From positions 18,854-82,853 of the IMG/VR virus record IMGVR_UViG_3300031885_000003: DNA of 64,000 nucleotides, one strand, 5' to 3'. The position numbers and the translations under genes were made by a program. The notes under the pieces were generated by a model. That model was not told the origin of the DNA. It did no database searches and saw only the letters and a list, made by a program, of their open reading frames with translations. The DNA comes from a virus. Shown here one piece after another: positions 47,888 through 56,894 of this stretch (its first letter is position 1; each line of letters begins with the position of its first letter).

Positions 47888-48865
47888 ATGCCTTACAACG
47901 ATGTAATTGATCGAACCGGCGCAGAGGCATTGATCTCGCAAGAGGTCGCCACTGAGATCGTAACCGCCGTCGCGGAAACAAACCCGATCATGGGCATGGC
48001 CCGCAAACTCCCGAACATGACCAAGAACCAGCGGCGTATGGCCGTTATGTCCGCGCTGGCTACGGCCTATTTCGTGACGGGCGACATCTCCAAAAAATCG
48101 ACCACCGATGTATCCTGGGAAAACAAATACATTGACGCCGAAGAGTTGGCCGTGATTGTGCCGATTTCCGAAGCCGTGCTCGCTGACTCCGACTATGACA
48201 TTTGGGGTGAAGTAAAACCCGCCCTGATCCAGGCGTTCAACAAGGCGATCATCGCGGCGCTGCTCGACGGCACCAACATTCCGACAAGCTGGACTACGAA
48301 CCTCGGCGCGGCTGGTCTTATTGCTCGGTGTACTGCGGCCTCGCATACCATTAGTCTCGCGGCCTATACAGACCTATACGAAGCGCTGTTGGGCGAAACC
48401 GACGCGGGCACTGATGGCCTATTGATGCGTATTGAAGCCGACGGGTTTATGTCTACCGGCCACGTTGCCCACCCGTCCATGCGCGGGAAACTCCGCAACT
48501 GCCGGGATAGCGAAGGCCATCCGATTTTCAAGCTCGCCGGAACCGCTGGCTCGAAGTTCGTTTATGAACTCGACGGTGCGCCGATTGCCTTCCCGGTAGA
48601 CGGGTCTATTAATGCTTCGACCGCGCTCCTGATTACGGGTGACTGGTCGAAACTCGTCTATGCGATCCGGCAGGACGTGACATACAAGTTGCTCGATCAG
48701 GCCGTGATCCAGGACGCTGCCGGCGCCATCGTCTACAACCTCGCGCAACAGGACATGGTAGCACTCCGTGCCGTCATGCGCCTTGGTTTTGCGCTCCCCA
48801 ACCCCATCAACCAAATGACCGCGTCGGCGACGACACGGTGTCAGTTCGCGGTACTTACTGCCTAG
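47888..48865 (+). CDS. Major capsid protein, HK97 fold (325 aa)
   Basis: The sequence (ATEIVTAVAETNPIMGMARKL near residue 25, RRMAVMSALATAYFVTGDIS, later AVIVPISEAVLADSDYD) is typical of HK97-fold coat proteins, with an acidic N-arm and a P-domain ending near ALPNPINQ. A GC-rich hairpin follows the gene. Main shell protein of element B. Confidence 0.85.
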   Translation: MPYNDVIDRTGAEALISQEVATEIVTAVAETNPIMGMARKLPNMTKNQRRMAVMSALATAYFVTGDISKKSTTDVSWENKYIDAEELAVIVPISEAVLADSDYDIWGEVKPALIQAFNKAIIAALLDGTNIPTSWTTNLGAAGLIARCTAASHTISLAAYTDLYEALLGETDAGTDGLLMRIEADGFMSTGHVAHPSMRGKLRNCRDSEGHPIFKLAGTAGSKFVYELDGAPIAFPVDGSINASTALLITGDWSKLVYAIRQDVTYKLLDQAVIQDAAGAIVYNLAQQDMVALRAVMRLGFALPNPINQMTASATTRCQFAVLTA

Positions 48866-48882
48866 TTTTTAGTGCTGCTTAA

Positions 48883-48910
48883 GCGGGCTGGGCATAGTGA
48901 CCCGGCCCGC
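48883..48910 (+). terminator. Hairpin after capsid gene
   Basis: GCGGGCTGGG and CCCGGCCCGC form a 10-bp stem with one G-U pair; no T-run follows. It is in the same place relative to the coat gene as the hairpin of element A at 4531. Confidence 0.5.
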
Positions 48911-48940
48911 GATAGTAGCGAAATGAGAAAGGATCACATC

Positions 48941-49891
48941 ATGGGACTGTTCCCAAAACACGTATTGGAATACGTCGCGCTCGCGGGTATTCCACGGGGG
49001 CCGCAGAGCAAGATCTTTGTGGTTGACCCCGCACATGGCGCAACGGGCAACACTGGCGAAAGCTGGGGAAGCCCGCTGATGACCGTTAGCGCCGCGCTGG
49101 CCAAATGCACCACGGGACATCATGACGTGGTACTCGTAGTGGCGAGCGGAACGGCTGTCACTGAAACCGCTGCGGTTGATTGGAACCTAAACCTGACCCA
49201 TTTAATTGGCATAGGCACGGACACGCCACACGGAAAACGAACGCGCATCATTTCCGGTACAGACGATCTATCGCCATTCATTACCGTATCCGGGTATGGC
49301 TGTACGTTTAAAAATCTGCGCATCGTCCATGAGCAAGCTGATGATACAGGCAGTTTGATTTGTGTCAAGGTGACGGGCATCCGAAACCGTTTTGAGAGCG
49401 TCGAGTTTTGCGGTAATGCTACGGAATCCAGCGCTCTCGACACCGGATGCAGTCTGTACCTTCAAGGCGCAAGCGAGTGTCTATTCAAGGATTGCGTAAT
49501 CGGTCTTGACACTATCGCGGAAGCGACCGGCTGCATGGGACTCGTGATCCACGGATCGGGCGGCATGAACCGGACGCGCTTCGAGAACTGCATCTTTAAT
49601 GCCTATGCAAACAGTACTAGCGTTGGTTTTGTGGAATCGCTTGGAGCAACAGGCATTGACCGGATGCTCGTGTTCAAAGACTGCGAGTTCTGGAACATGG
49701 GACCGCAGACTATTGCAACAGCTTTCGTGTTCGGCGCAGTTGACTACAACTACAAACGTATTGCGCTAATTAACTGCTTTAAGCTTGGCGCAACGGATTG
49801 GGACCACGCCAATACGGGCATGGTCTATGTATACATTCCGTCTTCGGGTACGACCAATGCGGCCGGAACGGCAGTAGTAACTAGTTCGTAA
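48941..49891 (+). CDS. Beta-helix-like head protein (316 aa)
   Basis: GAAAGGA precedes the ATG at 48941, which is preferred to an in-frame Met at 48872 lying in the hairpin region. The sequence has repeated short beta strands with regular Gly/Asn turns (GCTFKNLRIVHE, RFESVEFCGN, CLFKDCVIGL, RFENCIFNA), typical of a right-handed parallel beta-helix as found in head spikes or tail spikes. Encoded right after the capsid gene; a head-bound spike is likely. Confidence 0.65.
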   Translation: MGLFPKHVLEYVALAGIPRGPQSKIFVVDPAHGATGNTGESWGSPLMTVSAALAKCTTGHHDVVLVVASGTAVTETAAVDWNLNLTHLIGIGTDTPHGKRTRIISGTDDLSPFITVSGYGCTFKNLRIVHEQADDTGSLICVKVTGIRNRFESVEFCGNATESSALDTGCSLYLQGASECLFKDCVIGLDTIAEATGCMGLVIHGSGGMNRTRFENCIFNAYANSTSVGFVESLGATGIDRMLVFKDCEFWNMGPQTIATAFVFGAVDYNYKRIALINCFKLGATDWDHANTGMVYVYIPSSGTTNAAGTAVVTSS

Positions 49892-49901
49892 ACAAAAACC
49901 A

Positions 49902-49934
49902 GCGGTGGGGCCGGGTGCGGCTCGGCTCCCCCGC
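49902..49934 (+). other. GC-rich imperfect hairpin after beta-helix gene
   Basis: GCGG and GGGG pair with TCCC and CCGC around a short loop. The next gene's AAAGGAGG follows. Part of a series of hairpins after abundant-protein genes. Confidence 0.4.
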
Positions 49935-49956
49935 ATTCTGAAAGGAGGCCATACAC

Positions 49957-50382
49957 ATGGCTCAGGTTGGAACTATTAGAACAGAAGGCAGCGGCTTCTT
50001 CGCCATTGACTTTGACGGCGTGGAATCTACCGTCGCCGGCACGCTGATGAATGTACTCAACCCGGAAGGCGTGGATCTGTTTATCACGCGATCCTGGTTG
50101 CTCTTTCGGACAGCATCAACCGCTGCGGCAAATTTGACAATCGGCGTTGCGGCAACGGGAGCAACGGAAGGCACGGACATTATCAATGCGCTCGCTGCGG
50201 CGAGTACGACCGGCAAATGCTACAACGGGAACGCCCACGTTGTCGCTACTAAAACCGAGTTGGCGACTACGCCAGCCTTGTGGCCGCACGACGGCTACAT
50301 TACGGCGAAAGGTTCGGCAACGACCGTTGGCATGAAAGCCACACTATTTGTCGAGTATATCCGCACAGCAGCGACTGCATAA
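49957..50382 (+). CDS. Small beta-rich virion protein (141 aa)
   Basis: AAAGGAGG lies upstream. Beta strands with Ala/Thr-rich turns (NLTIGVAATGATEGTDII) suggest a decoration or neck protein. Ends one base before the next start. No family recognised. Confidence 0.6.
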   Translation: MAQVGTIRTEGSGFFAIDFDGVESTVAGTLMNVLNPEGVDLFITRSWLLFRTASTAAANLTIGVAATGATEGTDIINALAAASTTGKCYNGNAHVVATKTELATTPALWPHDGYITAKGSATTVGMKATLFVEYIRTAATA

Positions 50383-50844
50383 ATGGCAGCTTCCGCGGTA
50401 GAGATCGCCCGGTTGCGGCGGATGGTCAACGAGCCGAGTACGGTGACGTACACGGACGCGCTGATTTCTGCCGCAATCGAGCGTTTCCCGCTAACGGATG
50501 CACAAGGCGTTGACCCGCTCGAATGGGATTATTCAACTACACCCCCGACAAGTTCCACTAATGACAATTGGATTGCCACCTATGATCTGAACCAGGCCGC
50601 CGGTGAGATATGGGAAGAGAAAGCCGCGGCGCTCGCGCCCAACTATACATTTAGCGCGGACGGCGCAACGTACAACCGCCAACAGGTCTTTGAACAATAC
50701 ATGCAAATGGCATCTATCTACCGCAGCCGTGGCGCGATCCGGGCTATCGGTATGGTGCGGAGAGAGTACGCGAAGACTGAAGAAGGTCTGCGGGTTGAAG
50801 TGTCAAGCGGCGCACCGATTGAAGACCAGGATGACCATAACTAA
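50383..50844 (+). CDS. Head-tail connector-like protein (153 aa)
   Basis: The start abuts the upstream stop. Helical N-terminus (VEIARLRRMVNEPSTVTYTD), then a NQAAGEIWEEKAAALAPNY segment that matches the first connector (gp15-type) protein of siphoviruses. Its stop overlaps the next start. Confidence 0.65.
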   Translation: MAASAVEIARLRRMVNEPSTVTYTDALISAAIERFPLTDAQGVDPLEWDYSTTPPTSSTNDNWIATYDLNQAAGEIWEEKAAALAPNYTFSADGATYNRQQVFEQYMQMASIYRSRGAIRAIGMVRREYAKTEEGLRVEVSSGAPIEDQDDHN

Positions 50845-51230
50845 TGAACGCCATGGGAACCGCAGAGATCACCGCGCTTCGTACAACGGCTGCGGAAACT
50901 ATGCTGGACACCTGCCAACTTGGAACGGTAATGGTTTCTACATCCGGCGCATATGCCACAGAGACGGTCTCTTGGGCGACAGCTATCGCTTGTGGGTTCA
51001 GGGCAGCGGGCGCACGCGAAGCGCTTGGCAGCCAAGCCCCGCTGAATGACGCCGTGGTGCGCGTCCCGATCACAACGATCGTCACGTCCGTGAGCCGTAT
51101 CAAACTGATTACGAAACTTGGCTACACGCTACCTGCGCCAGAGGTCTACTCCGTTCAGGGCGGCCCCCTATATGGCCCTACCTGCATCACGCTCCGGCTC
51201 CAGGCGCTACCGAGTGGGGGGGTGGGCTGA
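50844..51230 (+). CDS. Head completion protein (128 aa)
   Basis: A mixed beta protein with the ALGSQAPLNDAVVRVPI pattern typical of head-closure proteins that follow the connector. Its stop is coupled to the next gene (ATGA). Confidence 0.6.
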   Translation: MNAMGTAEITALRTTAAETMLDTCQLGTVMVSTSGAYATETVSWATAIACGFRAAGAREALGSQAPLNDAVVRVPITTIVTSVSRIKLITKLGYTLPAPEVYSVQGGPLYGPTCITLRLQALPSGGVG

Positions 51231-51619
51231 TGGGCTTCAAGTTTGATCCTGAGCAGGTCCGGCGGGCTATGGACACGTTCAAAAAGAAGCTCGGCGGCCA
51301 TATCAAAGAGACGTGCGAAGTCGCAGTTGAATACTCGAAAGAACAAAGCCCTTGGAAAACCGGCACAAACCGGAAAAGTATTTCAGCTGATTTCGCCGAC
51401 GCTGAAGGCAAAGTTGGGACGTTTGCCGAAACAGGTAGTGCAGGCGGCAATGAGGGGATGCCCGCAAAGGGCCATATGGGGTTCCGCATTTATACGCAAT
51501 CCGGTTATGGCGGATTTCTCGAAGTCGGCACAGTAAAAATGTCCGCACGTCCGTACATCTCACCCGGCTTTGAACGCGCCGTCAACGGGCTTGTTGACAA
51601 GTTGGAGGGGTCCGCATGA
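51230..51619 (+). CDS. HK97 gp10-like neck protein (129 aa)
   Basis: MDTFKKKLGGHIKETCEVAV and later VGTVKMSARPYISPGFERAV are hallmarks of HK97 gp10-family tail/neck proteins, which join the tail to the head. Order (gp10-like before tail terminator) is standard. Confidence 0.8.
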   Translation: MGFKFDPEQVRRAMDTFKKKLGGHIKETCEVAVEYSKEQSPWKTGTNRKSISADFADAEGKVGTFAETGSAGGNEGMPAKGHMGFRIYTQSGYGGFLEVGTVKMSARPYISPGFERAVNGLVDKLEGSA

Positions 51620-52038
51620 TAGACCTCGATACCGTATTTACCGGCTTCCTCAAAACAGCGGGGACGGCGCTCTACACACTCTGCGGCACGCGCGTCTATG
51701 CGCCGGAAGCTCCAGGGGGTTACTTAGCCGCCCACCACGCAGGCGCATTGGCGGTGCTTGAGGTATTCCGGCGTGGGGGTAAACCTAACTCCGCCGTTCA
51801 AGAGCACGCGGTCAGTTACCAAATCAAATGTTTCGGCGGCACGACCAGCCATGTCCAAGCGACCTTAGTCGAGCGGGCGCTATACGACTTACTGTTTAAG
51901 CTCGACACCAAAGTCTTATCTGGCGGGACGATTATGTCCGCCACTCAGGAAAGTATCGGCCAACCACTGAAAGACCCGGACACGGGCTGGCCGTACGTGT
52001 TGATTTTTTGGCGGGTAACAATGCGCCCAGCGGCGTAA
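51616..52038 (+). CDS. Tail terminator-like protein (140 aa)
   Basis: Start coupled to the gp10-like gene (ATGA). The fold-level pattern of a tail terminator: a long helix after LAAHHAGALAVLEVF, and a YVLIFWRVTM strand near the end. It caps the tail tube in siphoviruses. Confidence 0.7.
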   Translation: MIDLDTVFTGFLKTAGTALYTLCGTRVYAPEAPGGYLAAHHAGALAVLEVFRRGGKPNSAVQEHAVSYQIKCFGGTTSHVQATLVERALYDLLFKLDTKVLSGGTIMSATQESIGQPLKDPDTGWPYVLIFWRVTMRPAA

Positions 52039-52056
52039 ATGTAAAGGAGAAACACC

Positions 52057-52980
52057 ATGTCGGACACAGTGGCAAACCGCGTAAGTGGCGGTGCAAAAAT
52101 CTATATTGCGGTAGAAACTACGTCGTTGCCCGCGTTGACCGGAAGCACAATCACGCTGACAAACAATGACGTCCAGACCATTACCAAAACCGGGACTGTA
52201 TCAGGCGGCACGGCAACTATTGAAGTTATCTATGCGGATGCATCAAGCGAGACCACCGCAGCGATTGCGTTCGATGCAGACGCTGCGGCAATCAAAGCCG
52301 CGCTAGCCGCGCTTGACAATCTTGATGCCGCAGATCTTACCGTCACTGGCGGGCCGTTTTCGACAAACCCCGTAATAATCACGTTTGGCGGAACGTATGC
52401 CAACACGCCGATGACATTGATTGAAATCGATGATGCGCTTATTACGGGCGGCGGTACGCTGGCCCCATCGCACACCACGACTGGCCGGACTTGGACAGAA
52501 CTGCCAGACATCGTTGGCGATTACAAGGTCAAGCGGATACACACCACGAAACCGCACGAGGATGCATTTGCCCCACACCCCACTGGTTCAACCACACTCA
52601 AGGTCGGTATCGACCAAATGACCTATACCATCGAAGAGTCTGACCTCGATGCGCACAACATCGGCATCACGGCTGCGCGTGAATTGCTAGATGTGATTCC
52701 GGCGGGCGCGGGCCAGTCCGGACAGGAATCGCTCTTGCAGCCATTGCCCGCGGACATCGATGCATCGATCTACACGATCCTTGCGGTTACACAAAACAAT
52801 GCGGGCGGCTGGAAAAAGCTTGAACATTTCTTCAAGTGCAAGCGCAAACACGATTACGAACAGAGCTACAAGAGCGGCGAACCCAATACGATTGACATTA
52901 CGTGGGAAGTATTCGCCGATAGTACTAACGACTACCGGTGCTCCAAAAAATACGAGTACAAAACCGCAGCCACAAGCTGA
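52057..52980 (+). CDS. Tail tube protein (307 aa)
   Basis: Late position and size fit the major tail tube protein. The sequence is beta-rich with an inserted Ig-like or repeated region (about residues 40-140) rich in Ala/Thr, then DITWEVFADS near the end. AAAGGAGA precedes the start. A perfect hairpin follows the gene, as for the capsid gene. Confidence 0.75.
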   Translation: MSDTVANRVSGGAKIYIAVETTSLPALTGSTITLTNNDVQTITKTGTVSGGTATIEVIYADASSETTAAIAFDADAAAIKAALAALDNLDAADLTVTGGPFSTNPVIITFGGTYANTPMTLIEIDDALITGGGTLAPSHTTTGRTWTELPDIVGDYKVKRIHTTKPHEDAFAPHPTGSTTLKVGIDQMTYTIEESDLDAHNIGITAARELLDVIPAGAGQSGQESLLQPLPADIDASIYTILAVTQNNAGGWKKLEHFFKCKRKHDYEQSYKSGEPNTIDITWEVFADSTNDYRCSKKYEYKTAATS

Positions 52981-52997
52981 CCAATCTGAGCGAGGGC

Positions 52998-53023
52998 GGG
53001 GCGGCGGGTTCGCTCGCCGCCCC
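52998..53023 (+). terminator. Perfect hairpin after tail tube gene
   Basis: GGGGCGGCG and CGCCGCCCC form a 9-bp stem with an 8-base loop, without a T-run. Third member of the hairpin series after abundant-protein genes. Confidence 0.55.
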
Positions 53024-53044
53024 CTACTAAAATGGAGGCGATAT

Positions 53045-53329
53045 ATGGCCGCCATACTCGGGCGATTTACATTCGGCCTTGCTTCATGCGTAGTTTGTCA
53101 TCATGAATGGGACGCTGTAATTCCGGCAGACTCTATAAATGGTGGCTTGGAATGCCCGGAATGTCACAAGATGACGGGTGAAATAAGCGATGTAGTAACG
53201 ATGACGATCACGGGTGAAAAACGCGGCAACACAATACTTATGCGAGCCGCCGTAGAAAATCCGCCCGTAGAAAATCCAGAGGCGGCTCCATTGTGGTGGC
53301 CGCTCGATATAGAAGGACGGGCTAAATGA
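53045..53329 (+). CDS. Zinc-ribbon protein in tail module (94 aa)
   Basis: CVVCHHEWD and CPECHKMTGE form a zinc ribbon, with a basic C-terminal part. Placed between tube and chaperone genes. Its function is not known; its start at 53045 follows ATGGAGGCG. Confidence 0.55.
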   Translation: MAAILGRFTFGLASCVVCHHEWDAVIPADSINGGLECPECHKMTGEISDVVTMTITGEKRGNTILMRAAVENPPVENPEAAPLWWPLDIEGRAK

Positions 53330-53733
53330 ACGATACTAATGTATTGATTGAGGACGGGGCGGTACAGCTAAAGATCGGTGCCGGCACAATCGCGGTCAAG
53401 GCGCTAAATATCGAGTCGAGCGTGCAATGGACTAAACGTGTGCGCAGCGCGTGGTATGCGCAGGCGTGCAAGAACCTTACGCTCGGGAAAGTACTCGCCG
53501 ACACGAAGACGCCGGATGAAGATCGGCTAACGGCGCTCGACAACGCTATGGCGTCGGGCGCGGCCTGCGATCTACTCATGGTGCGTGATCTACTCGGAGA
53601 GCACAGTCCTACCATATTGACTGCGGAAGCGCTAGCACAGGCGACGGCACAACAGATTGTTGCGGCATTTGAGATGATCTTCCAACTTGAAAACCCTATG
53701 AAGCGCCTGCGCAATCTCATGCTCGAAGCATAA
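53326..53733 (+). CDS. Tail assembly chaperone, short form (135 aa)
   Basis: The position before the tape measure is that of lambda G-like chaperones. The protein is helical (ALAQATAQQIVAAFEMIFQL near the end). At 53691 a slippery heptamer allows part of the ribosomes to shift to a longer product. Overlaps the preceding gene by four bases (ATGA). Confidence 0.7.
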   Translation: MNDTNVLIEDGAVQLKIGAGTIAVKALNIESSVQWTKRVRSAWYAQACKNLTLGKVLADTKTPDEDRLTALDNAMASGAACDLLMVRDLLGEHSPTILTAEALAQATAQQIVAAFEMIFQLENPMKRLRNLMLEA

Positions 53734-53975
53734 AACGGCACGGGTTAAGCGCGGCGTTTGAAATTCTGGCAGCGGAATATGGATGGGATCATGTAACGAT
53801 CCGAACGCGGTTTACACAACAACAGGTACAGATGTATATCGATCGGCTCAATGAACGGTACAAACAGCAAGCATCCGCATATTACGGCAAGAGTCGCGGT
53901 GGCTGGGAATCGTCATCTACCGATTGGGACCGCGCAACATTGGCCGGCGAGGTTGAGGTGATCCGTGGCGAGTAA
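53326..53975 (+). CDS. Tail assembly chaperone, predicted -1 frameshift form (216 aa)
   Basis: At 53691-53697 the sequence AAACCCT fits the X XXY YYZ rule in the chaperone's own reading frame. Slippage back by one base gives a frame open through to 53975 with a plausible helical, aromatic product (AFEILAAEYGWDH, VQMYIDRLNERYKQQ). That -1 frame has a stop just before the heptamer, so a shift has to happen at or after it. The GT-like extension normally bridges chaperone and tape measure. Confidence 0.65.
53691..53697 (+). promoter_or_regulatory. Predicted -1 slippery site AAACCCT
   Basis: Zero-frame codons are AAC and CCT; after slippage AAA and CCC are read. It is the only canonical heptamer between the last stop in the -1 frame and the chaperone stop. 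Confidence 0.6.
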
Positions 53976-54348
53976 GCCAAAACAGATCTACATAGGCACA
54001 TGGCCGCTGGGCTGGCGGAACGTTGACCTATATGGGCGCACAGAATTAGGCGGAACAACAGTCCATGTTTCGGGCAAGGGGAACGGAAGGGTCGTGGTTT
54101 CCCTTGACTACGAAGAGTGGCGCGAAGTCCTGAATGTACTACTGCATGAAACAGATGAATTCCTTATGCACGATAGGGGACACACTTATAGGGCAACAGA
54201 GGCCCTTTCGGGCGATATAAACAACTGCCTTTTCGTTTTCAGGCACCACGACTTCAGCGAGACAAAAGCCCATCAAGCGGATTTCATTGCCGAATGTTAT
54301 GAGCCGTTGCGCAAAGCCTGGCGTAACTATCGTCAGCGGGGGACTTAA
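53965..54348 (+). CDS. Hypothetical tail-region protein (127 aa)
   Basis: The GTG start lies within the end of the frameshift extension. The sequence has a DLYGRTELGGTTVHVSG beta part and a hydrophobic, His-containing C-terminal part (FVFRHHDFSETKAHQADF). It directly precedes the tape measure. Unknown. Confidence 0.5.
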   Translation: MASKPKQIYIGTWPLGWRNVDLYGRTELGGTTVHVSGKGNGRVVVSLDYEEWREVLNVLLHETDEFLMHDRGHTYRATEALSGDINNCLFVFRHHDFSETKAHQADFIAECYEPLRKAWRNYRQRGT

Positions 54349-54350
54349 AA

Positions 54351-56894
54351 ATGGCTATCTCACTTGGCGACGCCATTCTCTATTTCAAAGGTGATATGGC
54401 CGGGCTCGACAAGAGTACGGCCAGCATCGGGCAGACGATAACTAAAGTCGGCCTTGGCGTTACGGCATTCGGCGCAACCGTCACAGGCGCGCTCGGGACG
54501 TGCGTCAAGGGCTTTTCCGACTATGCCGAAACCATAGATACCGCAGCTAAAAAAACCGGCATGGGGACGGATGCGGTACAAGAATGGAAGTTTGCGGCGG
54601 AGCAGTCCAGCGCCACAATCGATGACGTAACCAATGCCGTCAAATTTATGGCGAACAACCTGGACACGGCGGGGACGGCAAGCGCTAAGAGTCAGGCCGA
54701 TCTCGAAAACCTCAACACTGAATATGTCCGCGCAGTTGAAAAGCTGGATATGATGACGGCCAGCGGTAAGGCGTCATCGGAGCAGATATTCGACCAGCAA
54801 AACAAAATCTCAGATCTGGCAAACGAGATCCAGCAGGGCGCGGCGGGGTCAAGCGGGGCATTCCAAAGGCTCGGGCTGAACGTCGAATCGCTCAAAGCCA
54901 TGAAACCCGAGGAAGCCTTTGAGACGATCATGGCGGCCCTGGCCGGCGTCCCCGACGCCATGGAGCAGACGGCTATCGCTCAAGATATTTTCGGGCGCGG
55001 GGCGCTGGCGCTGAAGCCGCTTATGGCAGAAGGCGCGGCGGGGATCGCCGGCCTCCGGCAAGAGGCCCGTGACCTGGGGTTAGTTATGGACCAGGAAGCT
55101 ATTGTCGCGGGCGAAAAGTTCGGCGATGAAATGACGAAACTCAAAAATAGTATGATGCCAGTAGTAGCCGAGCTCGCAGAAGCCTTGATTCCTATGATCA
55201 CCGACTTGGCTAAATGGTTGCGCGATGGGATTATGTGGGTGGTTCAGTTTGCGAAAGAACACACGACGTTGTTCGATATCATCGTAAAAGGAACTGCCAT
55301 TGTGGGCGGACTGGCCGTGGTGCTTGGACCGCTACTCCTGATAGTCCAGCCTCTAATCGCTCTATTCGGCGGTTTGAGTACGGTTATAGGCGGTATCGGC
55401 GCGGCGGCGGGGGTGGCCACAACTGCGGTCGGTGGCCTTGGCTTGGCCGGTGCAGCGCTCGCGGCGGCTCCCTGGATAATCGGTATCGCGGCAATCGCGG
55501 CTGCGCTGACGGGCGTCGTATACATTGCGGGCAAAGTCGCGGAATCATTTAACCAGCTTTCCGAATCATCCGCCCGGCTCGACGGACAAGAACAGCAGTA
55601 TGTCGAATCCCTCCGGGCCAAAGGCGTAGTGCTCGATGAAAACGCAATGAAGGAAATGGACTACAGCCAGCGGCTTGCATATATGGCTGAACAGGAACAG
55701 GCAAGCCTCGATGAAACCTTGCGCACGCAGATTTACGTCAACACCGGCAAGGCGGCCAGCGACCAGCAATATGCGCAGGCGCGGAACCTATCGCTGAATG
55801 AATGGTTATCGGCGGAGGAAGCGGCTGCGGTTGCGTCGATGGGACTATCTGAAGACAAACTCATGGCGCTCTTGCAGGCGGATGAAGCGCAAACCGCGTC
55901 GATCCTCGGTGAATTGGGAATACGGGCGGCGGCGGAACAAAGCGCGGGCGTCGAAAAACAATCGCTCTTTGAGTGGCTTGCGACTGCGGAAATGGAAGCC
56001 GATACATCTGTAACGGACATGATGGTCGTCGGCGCACAAACTATGTTGGCCGCGTTTCAGGAAGCAGCAATAGGAAGGCAGGCTGCTTACACGGATTCGG
56101 CTAATGCGATTGTAACCGCAGAAGGAACCGCTACCTCGATGATCGGCGGGTTCTGGCAAAACCTGTGGGACACGGTCAAAGGTTGGTTCGGCGGCGGGTC
56201 GATGGAGGAGCCTGCGGCGTTTGCCCGCGGCGGTACTGTGGGGGGCAAAGGCGAGAAGGTCGTCATCGAGGCGGGCGAAGAAGGTCCGGAAGAAGCGGAG
56301 ACGCCCGAAGGCGATATGGCGATTCTAGGCATGGGCGGCCCCGGCCTGTTCGCGGTCCCGCCCGGCACCGAGATCAAGACAGCCGAAGAAACCGAAGCCG
56401 AATATGTGGGCGCGTTCGCATCCGGCGGGTTGGTGCTGAGCCGCAAGCAGAAAAAGCAACTTAAAAAATCACGTAAAGAATTTCAAACCATGTTGAATAA
56501 AGCCATGGTGGGAGGCCTACTAAGCGTTGATGAAACCGCGCAAGCCAAGATGGACGTGTTCTGGGGCACGTTCCCGATGACCGGACTATTTCAGCGCGAT
56601 GATAAAGTCACGGGTGAAAAAGGTGAAGGCATGTATCGGGGCGGCGATCTCGAATGGGAGATCATTAAATCGCAAAAAGGCGGGATTTTAAAGAGCGATG
56701 CCGGTGAGCTAAATCTTAAAAACGTCCCTAGATTTGCGGGCGGAGGAACGGTAACGGCGGCGGCAGGCACGATACAGAATAACACGTTTAAAATTGAGAT
56801 CCGCGATGTAACGATCCGCGAAGAGGCGGATATTGACCGCATCAGCCAGAAAATAGCGCAGACGATTACGCTCGCATTTGCGGGGACGGCATAA
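54351..56894 (+). CDS. Tail tape measure protein (847 aa)
   Basis: The large size, long helical regions, GQTITKVGLGVTAFGATVTG start and the segment TAIAQDIFGRGALALKPLM are typical. Its central hydrophobic part (VGGLAVVLGPLLLIVQPLIAL) may pass DNA through the membrane. It sets tail length; expected length from 847 residues is about 120 nm. Confidence 0.9.
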   Translation: MAISLGDAILYFKGDMAGLDKSTASIGQTITKVGLGVTAFGATVTGALGTCVKGFSDYAETIDTAAKKTGMGTDAVQEWKFAAEQSSATIDDVTNAVKFMANNLDTAGTASAKSQADLENLNTEYVRAVEKLDMMTASGKASSEQIFDQQNKISDLANEIQQGAAGSSGAFQRLGLNVESLKAMKPEEAFETIMAALAGVPDAMEQTAIAQDIFGRGALALKPLMAEGAAGIAGLRQEARDLGLVMDQEAIVAGEKFGDEMTKLKNSMMPVVAELAEALIPMITDLAKWLRDGIMWVVQFAKEHTTLFDIIVKGTAIVGGLAVVLGPLLLIVQPLIALFGGLSTVIGGIGAAAGVATTAVGGLGLAGAALAAAPWIIGIAAIAAALTGVVYIAGKVAESFNQLSESSARLDGQEQQYVESLRAKGVVLDENAMKEMDYSQRLAYMAEQEQASLDETLRTQIYVNTGKAASDQQYAQARNLSLNEWLSAEEAAAVASMGLSEDKLMALLQADEAQTASILGELGIRAAAEQSAGVEKQSLFEWLATAEMEADTSVTDMMVVGAQTMLAAFQEAAIGRQAAYTDSANAIVTAEGTATSMIGGFWQNLWDTVKGWFGGGSMEEPAAFARGGTVGGKGEKVVIEAGEEGPEEAETPEGDMAILGMGGPGLFAVPPGTEIKTAEETEAEYVGAFASGGLVLSRKQKKQLKKSRKEFQTMLNKAMVGGLLSVDETAQAKMDVFWGTFPMTGLFQRDDKVTGEKGEGMYRGGDLEWEIIKSQKGGILKSDAGELNLKNVPRFAGGGTVTAAAGTIQNNTFKIEIRDVTIREEADIDRISQKIAQTITLAFAGTA

